Positions 52,875 through 60,744 of a stretch of 64,000 nucleotides of DNA are shown in pieces. Under the pieces are notes generated by a model, which did not search any database, was not told the origin of the DNA, and was given only the letters and a program-made list of their open reading frames with translations. Every line of letters starts with the position of its first letter. Within the stretch, counting starts at the first letter, position 1. The stretch is from G965203045 sp965203045 (GTDB lineage: Bacteria > Pseudomonadota > Gammaproteobacteria > PS1 > Pseudothioglobaceae), in the NCBI GenBank assembly GCA_965203045.1, contig OZ241850.1, forward strand, positions 620,001-684,000, read 5' to 3'. A program made the position numbers and the translations under genes.

Positions 52875-53333
52875 GTGATTAATGTCCAAATTAAGAGCGC
52901 TGATTTTAATATAGCTGCCGAAATTAAAAAGCTAAAATCCCACTCAGTACAAACGGGGGCTATTGTGTCCTTTTTAGGCTGTGTGCGCGACCTAAATAGT
53001 AGCCAAAACCTAGCATCACTAACCTTAGAACACTACCCAAGTATGACTGAAAAAACCATTACCAGTATAATAGAACAAGCCCATAAACGTTGGAATATTC
53101 TCGCTACCACTACTATCCACCGCATCGGCAAACTTAAAGTTAACGACAATATCGTCCTTGTTGCTTGTAGCGCCAAACACCGCCGCGATGCATTCCTAGC
53201 TGCTGAATTTATTATGGATTTTCTAAAAACCGACGCCCCATTTTGGAAAAAAACACAAACTAAAGATGGTGTGAGCTATTGGGCAGGAGCCAAGCAAACC
53301 GATACCAAAAATAAATTAAAGTGGGATAATTAA
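52875..53333 (+). CDS. moaE: Molybdopterin synthase catalytic subunit
   Basis: 152 aa, GTG start. Family motifs: AIVSFLGCVRD, LTLEHYPSMTE, HRIGKLKVND and the catalytic lysine region DAPFWKKTQTKDG. It converts precursor Z (cPMP) to molybdopterin using sulfur from MoaD. No moaD or other moa gene is nearby except the moaA relic. Confidence 0.95.
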   Translation: MINVQIKSADFNIAAEIKKLKSHSVQTGAIVSFLGCVRDLNSSQNLASLTLEHYPSMTEKTITSIIEQAHKRWNILATTTIHRIGKLKVNDNIVLVACSAKHRRDAFLAAEFIMDFLKTDAPFWKKTQTKDGVSYWAGAKQTDTKNKLKWDN

Positions 53334-53404
53334 TTTTGCGAGTATAACCACAAAACCTCTAACACAATTTTTTGTTATGACTACTTAGTTTTTATTAAAA
53401 ACAA

Positions 53405-53494
53405 TGGCGGAGGGACAGGGATTTGAACCCTGGAAGGGGGTTAGCCCTTGCCGGTTTTCAAGACCGGTGCATTCAACCGCTCTGCCATCCCTCC
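53405..53494 (-). tRNA. serT: tRNA-Ser(UGA)
   Basis: 90 nt including encoded CCA. On the - strand it reads GGAGGGATGGCAGAGCGG..., anticodon arm ACCGG-TCTTGAA-AACCGG with anticodon TGA, a long variable arm (class II) and T-arm CAGGGTTCAAATCCCTG. The acceptor stem is GGAGGGA with TCCCTCC. Complete. Confidence 0.95.
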
Positions 53495-53562
53495 AGAGGT
53501 TAATTATTATACTGTGCTTGTAGGTTTTTAATAAAAAATATCAAAGATAGCGCTCATAAGTG

Positions 53563-53568
53563 TATAAT
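53563..53568 (+). promoter_or_regulatory. -10 element of rpmB-rpmG
   Basis: TATAAT 35 bases before the rpmB ATG, preceded by TG spaced as in an extended -10 (TGTATAAT is one base off). Confidence 0.45.
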
Positions 53569-53602
53569 TAGCGCTTTTTATTGATTTTAATGGTTTAATT
53601 AT

Positions 53603-53839
53603 ATGGCAAAGGTTTGTCAGGTAACGCAAAAAAGACCTCTTAGCGGTAATAATGTCTCCCATGCGCACAACAAAACGCGGCGACGTTTTTATCCTAATTT
53701 GCACACCCGTCGTTTTTGGGTGGAAAGCGAAAATCGTTATATCAAAATTAAAACTAGTGCAAAAGGTTTGCGTATTATTGATAAAAAAGGTTTGGATGCT
53801 GTGCTAGCAGAGATGCGCGCCCGCGGCGAGAAAATTTAG
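53603..53839 (+). CDS. rpmB: 50S ribosomal protein L28
   Basis: 78 aa: MAKVCQVTQKRPLSGNNVSH start, NLHTRRFW core. Its order with rpmG, 9 nt apart, is conserved in Proteobacteria. Confidence 0.97.
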   Translation: MAKVCQVTQKRPLSGNNVSHAHNKTRRRFYPNLHTRRFWVESENRYIKIKTSAKGLRIIDKKGLDAVLAEMRARGEKI

Positions 53840-53848
53840 AAAAATATC

Positions 53849-54004
53849 ATGCGCGAAAAAATTAAATTAGTATCAACTACAGGCAGCGGACACTTTTATA
53901 CTACCACTAAAAACAAAAAGGCTAACACTGAAAAAATGGAGGTCAAAAAGTTTGACCCCAAAGCTAGAAAACACGTTATTTATAAAGAGGCAAAAATCAA
54001 ATAA
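53849..54004 (+). CDS. rpmG: 50S ribosomal protein L33
   Basis: 51 aa: MREKIKLVSTTGSGHFYTTT. It has no cysteines, so this is the zinc-free form. Confidence 0.96.
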   Translation: MREKIKLVSTTGSGHFYTTTKNKKANTEKMEVKKFDPKARKHVIYKEAKIK

Positions 54005-54033
54005 CTGCCCAATTTGTTATATATTTTTAAAAT

Positions 54034-54759
54034 TTATACAAGTGAGGTCAAGTCTAATCTTGGTGCTATCTCTTTTTGCTTTTCTATACCTTGTTTGGTT
54101 TGTTTATAATTCATCTGCCCTGGCGCTGAACAATAATCATCATTACAAGCAAAACTAACCAAAGAGCCCAAAAGTGGCAATGTAATGCGAGTTTTTTGAC
54201 CTTTTTTACCCATTCCTATTACAATTAAATTTTCGCTTTTGTAGGTTTTAGTAAGCACCTCCAAAGTTTTAACATCATCATCCCCACTAACTTGTGTTGC
54301 GATTTTAACAATATCAGCGCCTAATTTTTTAGCATCAACAACAATAGTGGCTAATGATTTAAGTGTTGGGGTTTTTTCAAAGTTATGAAAAGAGACAATG
54401 GCGATTTTATGGTGTTTATGCGCCTCGCTTATAACCTCAGGCAAAATTTTAGCGCTAAGTTCAATATCAACCGCATCAATTGAACTGACTTTATCAAAAA
54501 TATCTCTAAACAAGGCTAGCCTTGCCTGCTCGCTGTCCTTCCATTTGCTGGTGGCATCCTCACTATTTCTAATAGTTGCTATGGTGGGTATAGTGGCAAA
54601 TTGTCTTAGATGATTACAAACATAGTCGCTGTTAAATGATAAAAATTGGTCAATTCTTATCTCAGCAATATCAGCATTAGAACTAGTTGGACTTTTATCG
54701 GTAAAAGGAACAGCAATTAGCGGTCTGACACCTAGCTGAATATTTTTAAACCTTATCAC
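54034..54759 (-). CDS. aroD: 3-dehydroquinate dehydratase, type I
   Basis: 241 aa. Type I marks: IAEIRIDQF near the N-terminus, catalytic histidine in VSFHNFEKTP and the Schiff-base lysine in DIVKIATQV. It dehydrates 3-dehydroquinate in the shikimate pathway. Its start overlaps the ANTAR gene end by 4 bases, so the two are co-transcribed, an odd functional pairing. Confidence 0.93.
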   Translation of the reverse strand: MIRFKNIQLGVRPLIAVPFTDKSPTSSNADIAEIRIDQFLSFNSDYVCNHLRQFATIPTIATIRNSEDATSKWKDSEQARLALFRDIFDKVSSIDAVDIELSAKILPEVISEAHKHHKIAIVSFHNFEKTPTLKSLATIVVDAKKLGADIVKIATQVSGDDDVKTLEVLTKTYKSENLIVIGMGKKGQKTRITLPLLGSLVSFACNDDYCSAPGQMNYKQTKQGIEKQKEIAPRLDLTSLV

Positions 54760-55343
54760 AACACTTCAAAAACGCTAATCACATTCTCTGCTACCTCTGC
54801 CATACGTTTATTTTTATCCATTGCCATTCTTCTTAAAGTTTGATAAGCATCATTTTCAGGGATATTTTTTTGGTGCATTAACAGTCCCTTAGCCTTTTCA
54901 ACCAGCTTACGTTCTACTAATTGACTTTTGGTATTATCTAACTCATCTTTTAGAGCTTGAAATTCGCGAAATCTAGCAATAGCAATATCAATAATTGGCT
55001 GGACGCGATTTTCTTCTAAACCAGCAATAATATAAGCATTCACCCCTGATTTAATTGCAGAGCCGGTCATTTTAGAGCTACTTTGTTCAGCAAACATCAC
55101 AATTGGCTTTGGTTTTGCCTGATTGACTTCGCCTAAATTAGCAAACAAAGCTTCATCGGGAATATCTGAATTAACAATAATAACATCAGCGTGAGTAATC
55201 TCATTACTACTTGCTAAATTATCACTTTGCTGCAAACGACAGATGACCTCATGACCTTTGTCTTGCAAGGCGCGCCGCAGAATAGCGGAACGACCAGTAT
55301 TACTATCAATCAAAATAATTTTAAGCGCGCTATTTATTTTCAT
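54756..55343 (-). CDS. nasT: ANTAR-domain response regulator, NasT/AmiR-like
   Basis: 195 aa. The N-terminal pseudo-receiver (1-120) has the normal LIDSNTGRSAILRRAL start, but the phosphorylation site region reads VIIVNSDIP, with N where an Asp would be expected. A coiled coil leads to the C-terminal ANTAR RNA-binding domain (KLVEKAKGLLMHQ ... AYQTLRRMAMDKNKRMAEVA). ANTAR proteins bind paired hairpins in leader RNAs and prevent termination. The adjacent glnK-amtB genes suggest nitrogen control. Confidence 0.85.
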   Translation of the reverse strand: MKINSALKIILIDSNTGRSAILRRALQDKGHEVICRLQQSDNLASSNEITHADVIIVNSDIPDEALFANLGEVNQAKPKPIVMFAEQSSSKMTGSAIKSGVNAYIIAGLEENRVQPIIDIAIARFREFQALKDELDNTKSQLVERKLVEKAKGLLMHQKNIPENDAYQTLRRMAMDKNKRMAEVAENVISVFEVL

Positions 55344-55490
55344 AACCGCTATTATACTAAAAACAGTATTGCTCTGCCTGCTGTTGTCATTGTCAGGGTC
55401 AGTTTCAGTCCAGTTAAGAGTAAAATCCAGCCCGTCATAAGACTTACTAAGGCCGATGCCATAAAATGTTTATCACCATAATCATCATTT
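55344..55490 (-). pseudogene. Relic of a TorF-like (gcw_chp) outer membrane protein
   Basis: On the - strand, reading from about 55490, one base frameshift gives DYGDKHF then YGIGLSKSYDGLDFTLNW, TETDPDND and SNTVFS. This is like the C-terminal strands of the TorF/gcw_chp family, which often neighbours glnK and amtB. It then reads in frame into the nasT ATG. No start and no stop of its own remain; the rest of the gene is gone. Confidence 0.45.
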
Positions 55491-55520
55491 TATTTTTCAC
55501 CATTTTTCCTTGTTAAAATT

Positions 55521-55555
55521 TAGAAAATGCGCCCCAATTAAATTAGGGGGCGCAT
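55521..55555 (-). terminator. Intrinsic terminator after amtB
   Basis: On the - strand ATGCGCCCC pairs with GGGGCGCAT around an AT-rich loop and is followed by TTTTCTA. It lies 18-52 bases after the amtB stop. Confidence 0.85.
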
Positions 55556-55572
55556 CTATACTTCTTTTAATT

Positions 55573-56841
55573 TTATTCCGCAGTAAATTCTGGATAAGCT
55601 TCTAAGCCACACTCGGCAACATCCACTCCTGAGAATTCATCTTCTTTGGAAACGCGCAAGCCCATAATCGCTTTTAACAGCAACCATAAAGCGCCGCTTG
55701 CAACAAATATCCAAGCAAAAATAGTAAGAGCGCCAATAGCTTGGGCATAAAAACTAGCCTCACCATTGGTAAGAGGCACCGCAAACAAGCCCCACAAGCC
55801 AACTACGCCGTGGACCGAAATAGCACCCACTGGGTCATCAATTTTAAAACGTTTATCTAGTAGCACAATAGAGAGCACCACTAATAGACCGCCAACTACG
55901 CCAATTAAAGTTGCCGCTAGCGGTGTTGGTGTATCGGGACCTGCGGTAATGGCAACTAAACCTGCCAAAGCTCCGTTTAGCGCCATTGTTAGGTCAGCTT
56001 TGCCAAACCAAAATTTAGCCAGCAACAAGGAAGCAATTGCACCCCCAGCTGCTGCGGCATTAGTATTTAGAAATACAATGGCAACTAAGTTAGCGCTAGC
56101 AATATCGCCCAGCTTTAATACCGAGCCGCCATTAAAGCCAAACCAGCCCATCCATAATATAAATGTGCCCAGAGTTGCAAGTGGCATATTAGCACCGGGA
56201 ATTGCCCGCGAATTACCAGCGCTATCATATTTACCCCTGCGAGCGCCTAATACCAGCACCCCAGTTAAAGCAGCAACAGCTCCAGCCATATGCACAATGC
56301 CCGAACCAGCAAAATCCAAAAAGCCGATATCGCCTAAATTATAAAGCCCAAACACTGAAACACCACCCCAAGTCCAAGCGCCTTCTAGCGGATAGATAAC
56401 AGCAGTAAAAATAGCAGCAAACACTAAAAAGGTAAATAATTTCATTCTTTCAGCAACTGCCCCAGATACAATAGACATAGCCGTTGCCACAAACACTACT
56501 TGAAAGAAAAAGTCCGCCGCCCCAGCATAGACCGCATCGCCACCAAAACCGCTAGCAGCTGAGGCTTTAAGCGCGCTATCTCTGAGATTACTATCACCGC
56601 CAATACCCTCTAAAAACAAACCGCCATCATACATAATATCATAGCCAAGCACTAAATAAGCCACACAAGCAATAGCAAACAACATCACATTTTTGGTTAA
56701 AATTTCAGCGGTATTTTTGCTTCTTACCAAACCAGCTTCTAGCATTGAAAACCCAGCAGCCATCCACATCACCAGCGCACCCATTACTAAGAAGTAAAAA
56801 GTGTCAATCGCGTATTGTAGTTCAAATATTTGATTCTCCAT
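55573..56841 (-). CDS. amtB: Ammonium transporter
   Basis: 422 aa with 11 membrane segments and no signal peptide. The twin histidines of the pore are in GSGIVHMAGAV and GAISVHGVVGLWG. Phe-gate region FSMLEAGLVRSKN is normal. It is paired with glnK upstream (29 nt), which would plug the pore under nitrogen sufficiency. Confidence 0.95.
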   Translation of the reverse strand: MENQIFELQYAIDTFYFLVMGALVMWMAAGFSMLEAGLVRSKNTAEILTKNVMLFAIACVAYLVLGYDIMYDGGLFLEGIGGDSNLRDSALKASAASGFGGDAVYAGAADFFFQVVFVATAMSIVSGAVAERMKLFTFLVFAAIFTAVIYPLEGAWTWGGVSVFGLYNLGDIGFLDFAGSGIVHMAGAVAALTGVLVLGARRGKYDSAGNSRAIPGANMPLATLGTFILWMGWFGFNGGSVLKLGDIASANLVAIVFLNTNAAAAGGAIASLLLAKFWFGKADLTMALNGALAGLVAITAGPDTPTPLAATLIGVVGGLLVVLSIVLLDKRFKIDDPVGAISVHGVVGLWGLFAVPLTNGEASFYAQAIGALTIFAWIFVASGALWLLLKAIMGLRVSKEDEFSGVDVAECGLEAYPEFTAE

Positions 56842-56870
56842 TATTATATCTCCATAAAATTAACATAGCT

Positions 56871-57215
56871 TTAAAGTGCTGCAGCATCACACTCGCCGGT
56901 GCGAATACGCATCACTTGGACAACATCTAGGACAAAAATCTTACCATCGCCAATCTTGCCGCCATCACACTTAGCGCTGTGGCTAATGGTTTGGATAACA
57001 CCGTCTAACTTATCATCATTAACAGCAATTTCTAGCTTGATTTTAGGCAAAAAATCAATCGCATATTCCGCGCCCCGATACAACTCAGTATGCCCCTTCT
57101 GCCGCCCAAAACCCTTAACCTCGCTAACAGTTATCCCAGAGAGACCAATCTCAGCTAGGGCAGAGCGCACCGCGTCTAACTTAAAGGGTTTTATAATAGC
57201 AATTACCATTTTCAT
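56871..57215 (-). CDS. glnK: Nitrogen regulatory protein PII (GlnK type)
   Basis: 114 aa, with Y51 in YRGAEYAIDF, the site of uridylylation, on an intact T-loop. The B-loop reads ISHSAKCDGGKIGDGKIFV, apparently two residues longer than in E. coli GlnK. The trimer senses ATP/ADP and 2-oxoglutarate and binds AmtB. The usual GlnK-AmtB order is kept. Confidence 0.95.
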   Translation of the reverse strand: MKMVIAIIKPFKLDAVRSALAEIGLSGITVSEVKGFGRQKGHTELYRGAEYAIDFLPKIKLEIAVNDDKLDGVIQTISHSAKCDGGKIGDGKIFVLDVVQVMRIRTGECDAAAL

Positions 57216-57234
57216 AAATTACTCCTAGTTAAAT

Positions 57235-57260
57235 TAGGCGCACAAAAACCGCCGCGCCTA
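57235..57260 (-). promoter_or_regulatory. Leader hairpin before glnK
   Basis: TAGGCGC and GCGCCTA form a perfect 7-bp stem just before the ribosome binding site CTAGGAG. It has no T-tract on its own. It could be a site for the ANTAR protein encoded downstream, or limit translation. Confidence 0.4.
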
Positions 57261-57328
57261 AAGATTAAAATAAATACTTATTTAGCAACGATGCTTAGAA
57301 AAATTGGTGAAACATTCACATTTAAGAA

Positions 57329-57346
57329 TTAACACTTGAGTGTTAA
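57329..57346. promoter_or_regulatory. 18-bp palindrome upstream of glnK
   Basis: TTAACACT, TG, AGTGTTAA is a perfect inverted repeat, suitable as a dimeric regulator operator in the glnK-porin gap. Confidence 0.45.
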
Positions 57347-57586
57347 ATATAATAGAATCCAACTTTGGATAGTAGTCCGACCTGAACTAGGGGGATATTA
57401 TACACAAAAAATTATGAACAACAAACTTTTTTTATAAAAAAATTTTACTAGCTATTAACCAAATTGCGCGCGCTAACTATACTACTTCTGTTAGCGCCTA
57501 TGTTCTAGTCTTGGTGTTTTATTAACCCTTAGTCCTTTGGCTATGTTGCAAAAAAGCAACAAAATATTCATTTTCACTAAAAAAGT

Positions 57587-57615
57587 TTGCACAAATGCAA
57601 CTGCATAAGTATAAT
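57587..57615 (+). promoter_or_regulatory. Promoter of porin 1
   Basis: TTGCAC at 57587-57592 and TATAAT at 57610-57615, 17 bp apart. The paralogous promoters keep TATAAT at 59103 and 60655 but have poorer -35 boxes. Confidence 0.7.
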
Positions 57616-57621
57616 CGTTGC

Positions 57622-57672
57622 AAATGCCTTTGTTTTACTGGCATGAAAGCGTGATTACGAGGTTAGTAATCA
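57622..57672 (+). promoter_or_regulatory. Conserved porin leader hairpins
   Basis: ATGCC/GGCAT then TGATTAC/GTAATCA (loop of 7) precede the porin 1 gene. Porin 2 keeps the second hairpin (59145-59165); porin 3 keeps a changed first hairpin, AATGT/ACATT. Conservation of pairing suggests post-transcriptional control of porin mRNA. Confidence 0.5.
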
Positions 57673-57702
57673 TTTTATTTTTTTAATAACAAGGATAAAA
57701 CA

Positions 57703-58992
57703 ATGAAAAAAGTTTTACTAAGTTCTGCAATTGCAGCGACGATGAGTGTGCCTGCTTTTGTGAGCGCGCCAGTTTTTGCCGATATATCTATTAAGGGTGA
57801 TGCTCAATTTCGTTATGCTAGTAGAGAAGACTTAAATGATGTTGACGTTAACCAGACCGACCAACGTCTGCGCTTGCATTTTACCGGCAAGGCGGGGGAT
57901 ACCACTGCTAAGATTGGTTTTAGAAACGATGGTGGCACCCGTATTTCAGATGGTCGCTATGGTAGCATTAGTAGTAGCCCTAATGGTGATAATATTGCTG
58001 CAATTAATAGGCGTAGTGGTGAAGGCAGAGGTATTGCCACCGGCAACGATGGGCGTACGGACGAAAATAGCTCTCAGCTTAATACTGACTACTTCTTTAT
58101 TACCACCAAAATTGGTCCTGTGGACATCAAAGTTGGCGATTGGTGGGATACCACCGGTTTTGGTCTTATTCGTAAAGGCGCTTCTAATGCGAAGGCTATT
58201 GAGCTAAGCACTAAGTATAATGGCTGGAGATTTGGCATAGAAACCAAAGCTGATAGCGGCCTCTTAAGATATGCCGTAGGCGGTAAAATAAATGGCTGGA
58301 AGATTGACATAGAGCACTTAAGCACCAGTGCTAGTGCTTCAGACACAATGAATAACACAGCTATAACTCCTGAAAACCCAGACGGTAGAGACCCCGATGC
58401 TGACCATACCTTGCCAGAATACACTGATATTGCTATTAAAGGTAAGATTGCTGGTATCGGCGTTGCCATTGAGTATGCTACTAGTGATGCCAGAGGTAAT
58501 GGCGCTACCAGTGATGGCGATGCTCATCTAGTCCATATCTGGAAAACCATCAGCGGTATTACTTGGCATTTTGCTTATGCCAACTGGGACCAAGGTATAG
58601 TCGGCTTTTATGGCAACGGCCCAGGTGGTGATAATGTTAAGTTCTCACCTCTAGGTGTTTCTATTCTAGGTTTTGCCCCCGGTGCTGCTAATGGTGTTTC
58701 AGCGCTTGGCGATGTTAATGCCAACAGGTTCCCCGGCGGTGTAACAGACGACCAAGATGTTTGGGGCATACGCGCCGACTTTAAAGTCGCTGGTATGGGT
58801 GTGCAAACAACAGTTGGCAACCTAGACCTTGGTATCAATCACCCTGCCCTTAATGGCGGCGATGACCTTGATGGCGCTTTCAAAGACATTATCATCACTC
58901 GCAATCTAGGCAAAGGTTCTAATGTTAAACTGTCTTATGGTGATTTTGAAGATGGTGAGTCATTAGGTGTTAAGTTTTCTGTGAAATTCTAA
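57703..58992 (+). CDS. Outer membrane porin, paralogue 1
   Basis: 429 aa. Signal peptide MKKVLLSSAIAATMSVPAFV...VFA with cleavage before DISIKG (about residue 27). Alternating beta-strand pattern of a 16-strand porin (Porin_4-like) with acidic loops, and a C-terminal VKFSVKF ending in phenylalanine for BAM recognition. AAGGATAAAAC precedes the ATG. First of three tandem paralogues, each with its own promoter and terminator. Confidence 0.85.
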   Translation: MKKVLLSSAIAATMSVPAFVSAPVFADISIKGDAQFRYASREDLNDVDVNQTDQRLRLHFTGKAGDTTAKIGFRNDGGTRISDGRYGSISSSPNGDNIAAINRRSGEGRGIATGNDGRTDENSSQLNTDYFFITTKIGPVDIKVGDWWDTTGFGLIRKGASNAKAIELSTKYNGWRFGIETKADSGLLRYAVGGKINGWKIDIEHLSTSASASDTMNNTAITPENPDGRDPDADHTLPEYTDIAIKGKIAGIGVAIEYATSDARGNGATSDGDAHLVHIWKTISGITWHFAYANWDQGIVGFYGNGPGGDNVKFSPLGVSILGFAPGAANGVSALGDVNANRFPGGVTDDQDVWGIRADFKVAGMGVQTTVGNLDLGINHPALNGGDDLDGAFKDIIITRNLGKGSNVKLSYGDFEDGESLGVKFSVKF

Positions 58993-59013
58993 TTTAGAAC
59001 AGAGATTTAATCC

Positions 59014-59047
59014 AAAAACCCTCAGCCTAAAAACTGGGGGTTTTTTT
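59014..59047 (+). terminator. Terminator after porin 1
   Basis: AAAAACCCTCAG and CTGGGGGTTTTTTT around a short loop; almost the same sequence follows all three porins. Confidence 0.9.
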
Positions 59048-59195
59048 AACCTTGCTTACAACTGGCAAAAAAAAATGTAACTACATTAATAGTATGATGG
59101 GTTATAATCGTTGCGGACGCTTTTGTTTTTTTAGCATGGAAGCGTGATTACGGGGTTAGTAATCATTCTCGTTTTTTAATAACAAGGACAAAACA

Positions 59196-60380
59196 ATGAG
59201 AAAAGTTTTACTAAGTTCTACAATTGCAGCGACGATAAGTGTGCCTGCTTTTGTGAGCGCGCCGGTTTTTGCTGATATATCTATTAAGGGCGATGCTCAA
59301 TTTCGTTATGCCAGTAGAGAAGATATAGGTGGTGATAGCAATAATCAAACCGACCAACGTGTGCGCTTGCATTTTACCGGTAAAGCGGGTGATAGCACTG
59401 TTAAGCTTGGTTTTAGAAGCGATGGCGGCACCCGTATTTCAGATGGTCTTCGTGGTACTAATGGCGGTGAAGGTCGTAGCGGTTCTGGTAGGGGTGATAG
59501 CGGTGATACTACTGCTCAGCTTAATACCGATTACTTCTTTATTACCACCAAAATTGGTCCTGTGCACATAAAAGTTGGCGATTGGTGGGATACCACCGGT
59601 TTTGGTCTTATTCGTAAAGGCGCTGCCAATGCGAAGGCTATTGAGCTAAGCACTAAGTATAATGGCTGGAGATTTGGCATAGAAACCAAAGCTGATAGCG
59701 CTCTTTTAAGATACGCTGTAGGCGGTAAAATAAATGGCTGGAAAATTGACTTTGAGCACTTAAGCACCAATGCTAATGAGGCTGATAATAGGAATAACAC
59801 AACTAGGGACCCTAATGCTGACCATACCTTGCCAGAATACACTGATATTGCTATTAAAGGCAAGATTGCTAATATCGGCGTTGCCCTTGAGTATGCTACC
59901 AGTGATGCCAGAGGTAATGGCGCTACCAGTGACGGCGATGCTTATCTAGCCCACATTTGGAAAACCATCAGCGGTATTACTTGGCATTTTGCTTATGCCA
60001 ACTGGGACCGAGGTATCGTCGGCTTTTATGGCAACGGCAGAACTGGTGATAATGTTAAGTTCTCGCCTCTAGGTGTTTCTATTCTAGGCACAGCGCCTGG
60101 TGCTGGTAATGGTATTTTAGCGCTTGGTAATGTTAATGCTAATCGAAATACTGAAATAGTAGATGACCAAGAAGTTTGGGGCATACGCGCTGACTTTAAA
60201 GTCGCTGGTATGGGTGTCCAAGCAACAGCTGGTGAACTAGATTTAGGTAATGGTCTTGATGATAGTTTCAAAGACATTATTATCACTCACCCTCTAGGTA
60301 AAGGTTCTAATGTTAAGCTGTCTTATGGTGATTTTGAAGATGGTGAGTCATTAGGTGTTAAATTTTCTGTGAAGTTCTAA
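59196..60380 (+). CDS. Outer membrane porin, paralogue 2
   Basis: 394 aa, shorter in the variable loops than paralogue 1. Same signal peptide pattern (MRKVLLSSTIAATISVPAFV) and same C-terminus VKFSVKF. The constant strands are nearly identical to those of paralogues 1 and 3, while loops such as that near residues 75-100 and the late loop differ. Own promoter (TATAAT at 59103). Confidence 0.85.
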   Translation: MRKVLLSSTIAATISVPAFVSAPVFADISIKGDAQFRYASREDIGGDSNNQTDQRVRLHFTGKAGDSTVKLGFRSDGGTRISDGLRGTNGGEGRSGSGRGDSGDTTAQLNTDYFFITTKIGPVHIKVGDWWDTTGFGLIRKGAANAKAIELSTKYNGWRFGIETKADSALLRYAVGGKINGWKIDFEHLSTNANEADNRNNTTRDPNADHTLPEYTDIAIKGKIANIGVALEYATSDARGNGATSDGDAYLAHIWKTISGITWHFAYANWDRGIVGFYGNGRTGDNVKFSPLGVSILGTAPGAGNGILALGNVNANRNTEIVDDQEVWGIRADFKVAGMGVQATAGELDLGNGLDDSFKDIIITHPLGKGSNVKLSYGDFEDGESLGVKFSVKF

Positions 60381-60402
60381 TTTAGAAAAGAAATTTAATA
60401 CT

Positions 60403-60434
60403 AAAAACCCTCAGCCTAAAACTGGGGGTTTTTT
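60403..60434 (+). terminator. Terminator after porin 2
   Basis: AAAAACCCTCAG / CTGGGGGTTTTTT, as after porins 1 and 3. Confidence 0.9.
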
Positions 60435-60509
60435 ATTGCTTATTTTTATAGGTAATTAGTAATCTTATATATCAAAGTGGTTAATTTTTAATCAATACTA
60501 ATTCTTATT

Positions 60510-60634
60510 ATAAACAACTATATTTAGCAATAGTGCTATTGCTACGGGTCGTCTCAGAAACCAAAGTAATTGGCATAATGATTTTTAAACACTAACAAAT
60601 TTTTAACCTTGCTTGCAACTAGCAAAAAAATTAT
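60510..60634 (+). pseudogene. Relic copy of the 62143 outer-membrane gene
   Basis: The flank after the porin 2 terminator matches the flank after porin 3, including the start of the next gene: ATAAACAAC here for ATGAACAAC at 62143 (start codon lost). An internal deletion of about 150 bases follows, and then GTCTCAGAAACCAAAGTA, TTGGCATAATGATTTTT and GCAAAAAA, matching 62338-62422. The porin-plus-barrel unit was therefore duplicated and this second barrel gene has decayed. Confidence 0.7.
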
Positions 60635-60744
60635 AAAAATATAATCACATAAAGTATAATCACCGCAAATGTATTTTTTGCTGACATTGAAACACGATTA
60701 TGTAGGTATTAATAATTATTTTTACTCTTTAATTAGGATAAAAA

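Larger units (their letters stand above)
57216..57702. other. Divergent regulatory gap between glnK and porin 1
   Basis: Holds a hairpin TAGGCGC/GCGCCTA at 57235-57260, 15 bases before the glnK ribosome binding site, an 18-bp palindrome TTAACACT-TG-AGTGTTAA at 57329-57346, and the porin 1 promoter and leader. No ORF. Confidence 0.6.

Noticed and set aside
55366..55475. Small ORF MASALVSL... on the - strand
   Set aside because: It is an overlapping frame of the TorF-like relic, and its hydrophobic content follows from frame shift rather than a real gene.
55766..56344. 192-codon proline/alanine-rich ORF on +, antisense to amtB
   Set aside because: Mirror of the glycine/alanine-rich amtB sequence; no start signals.
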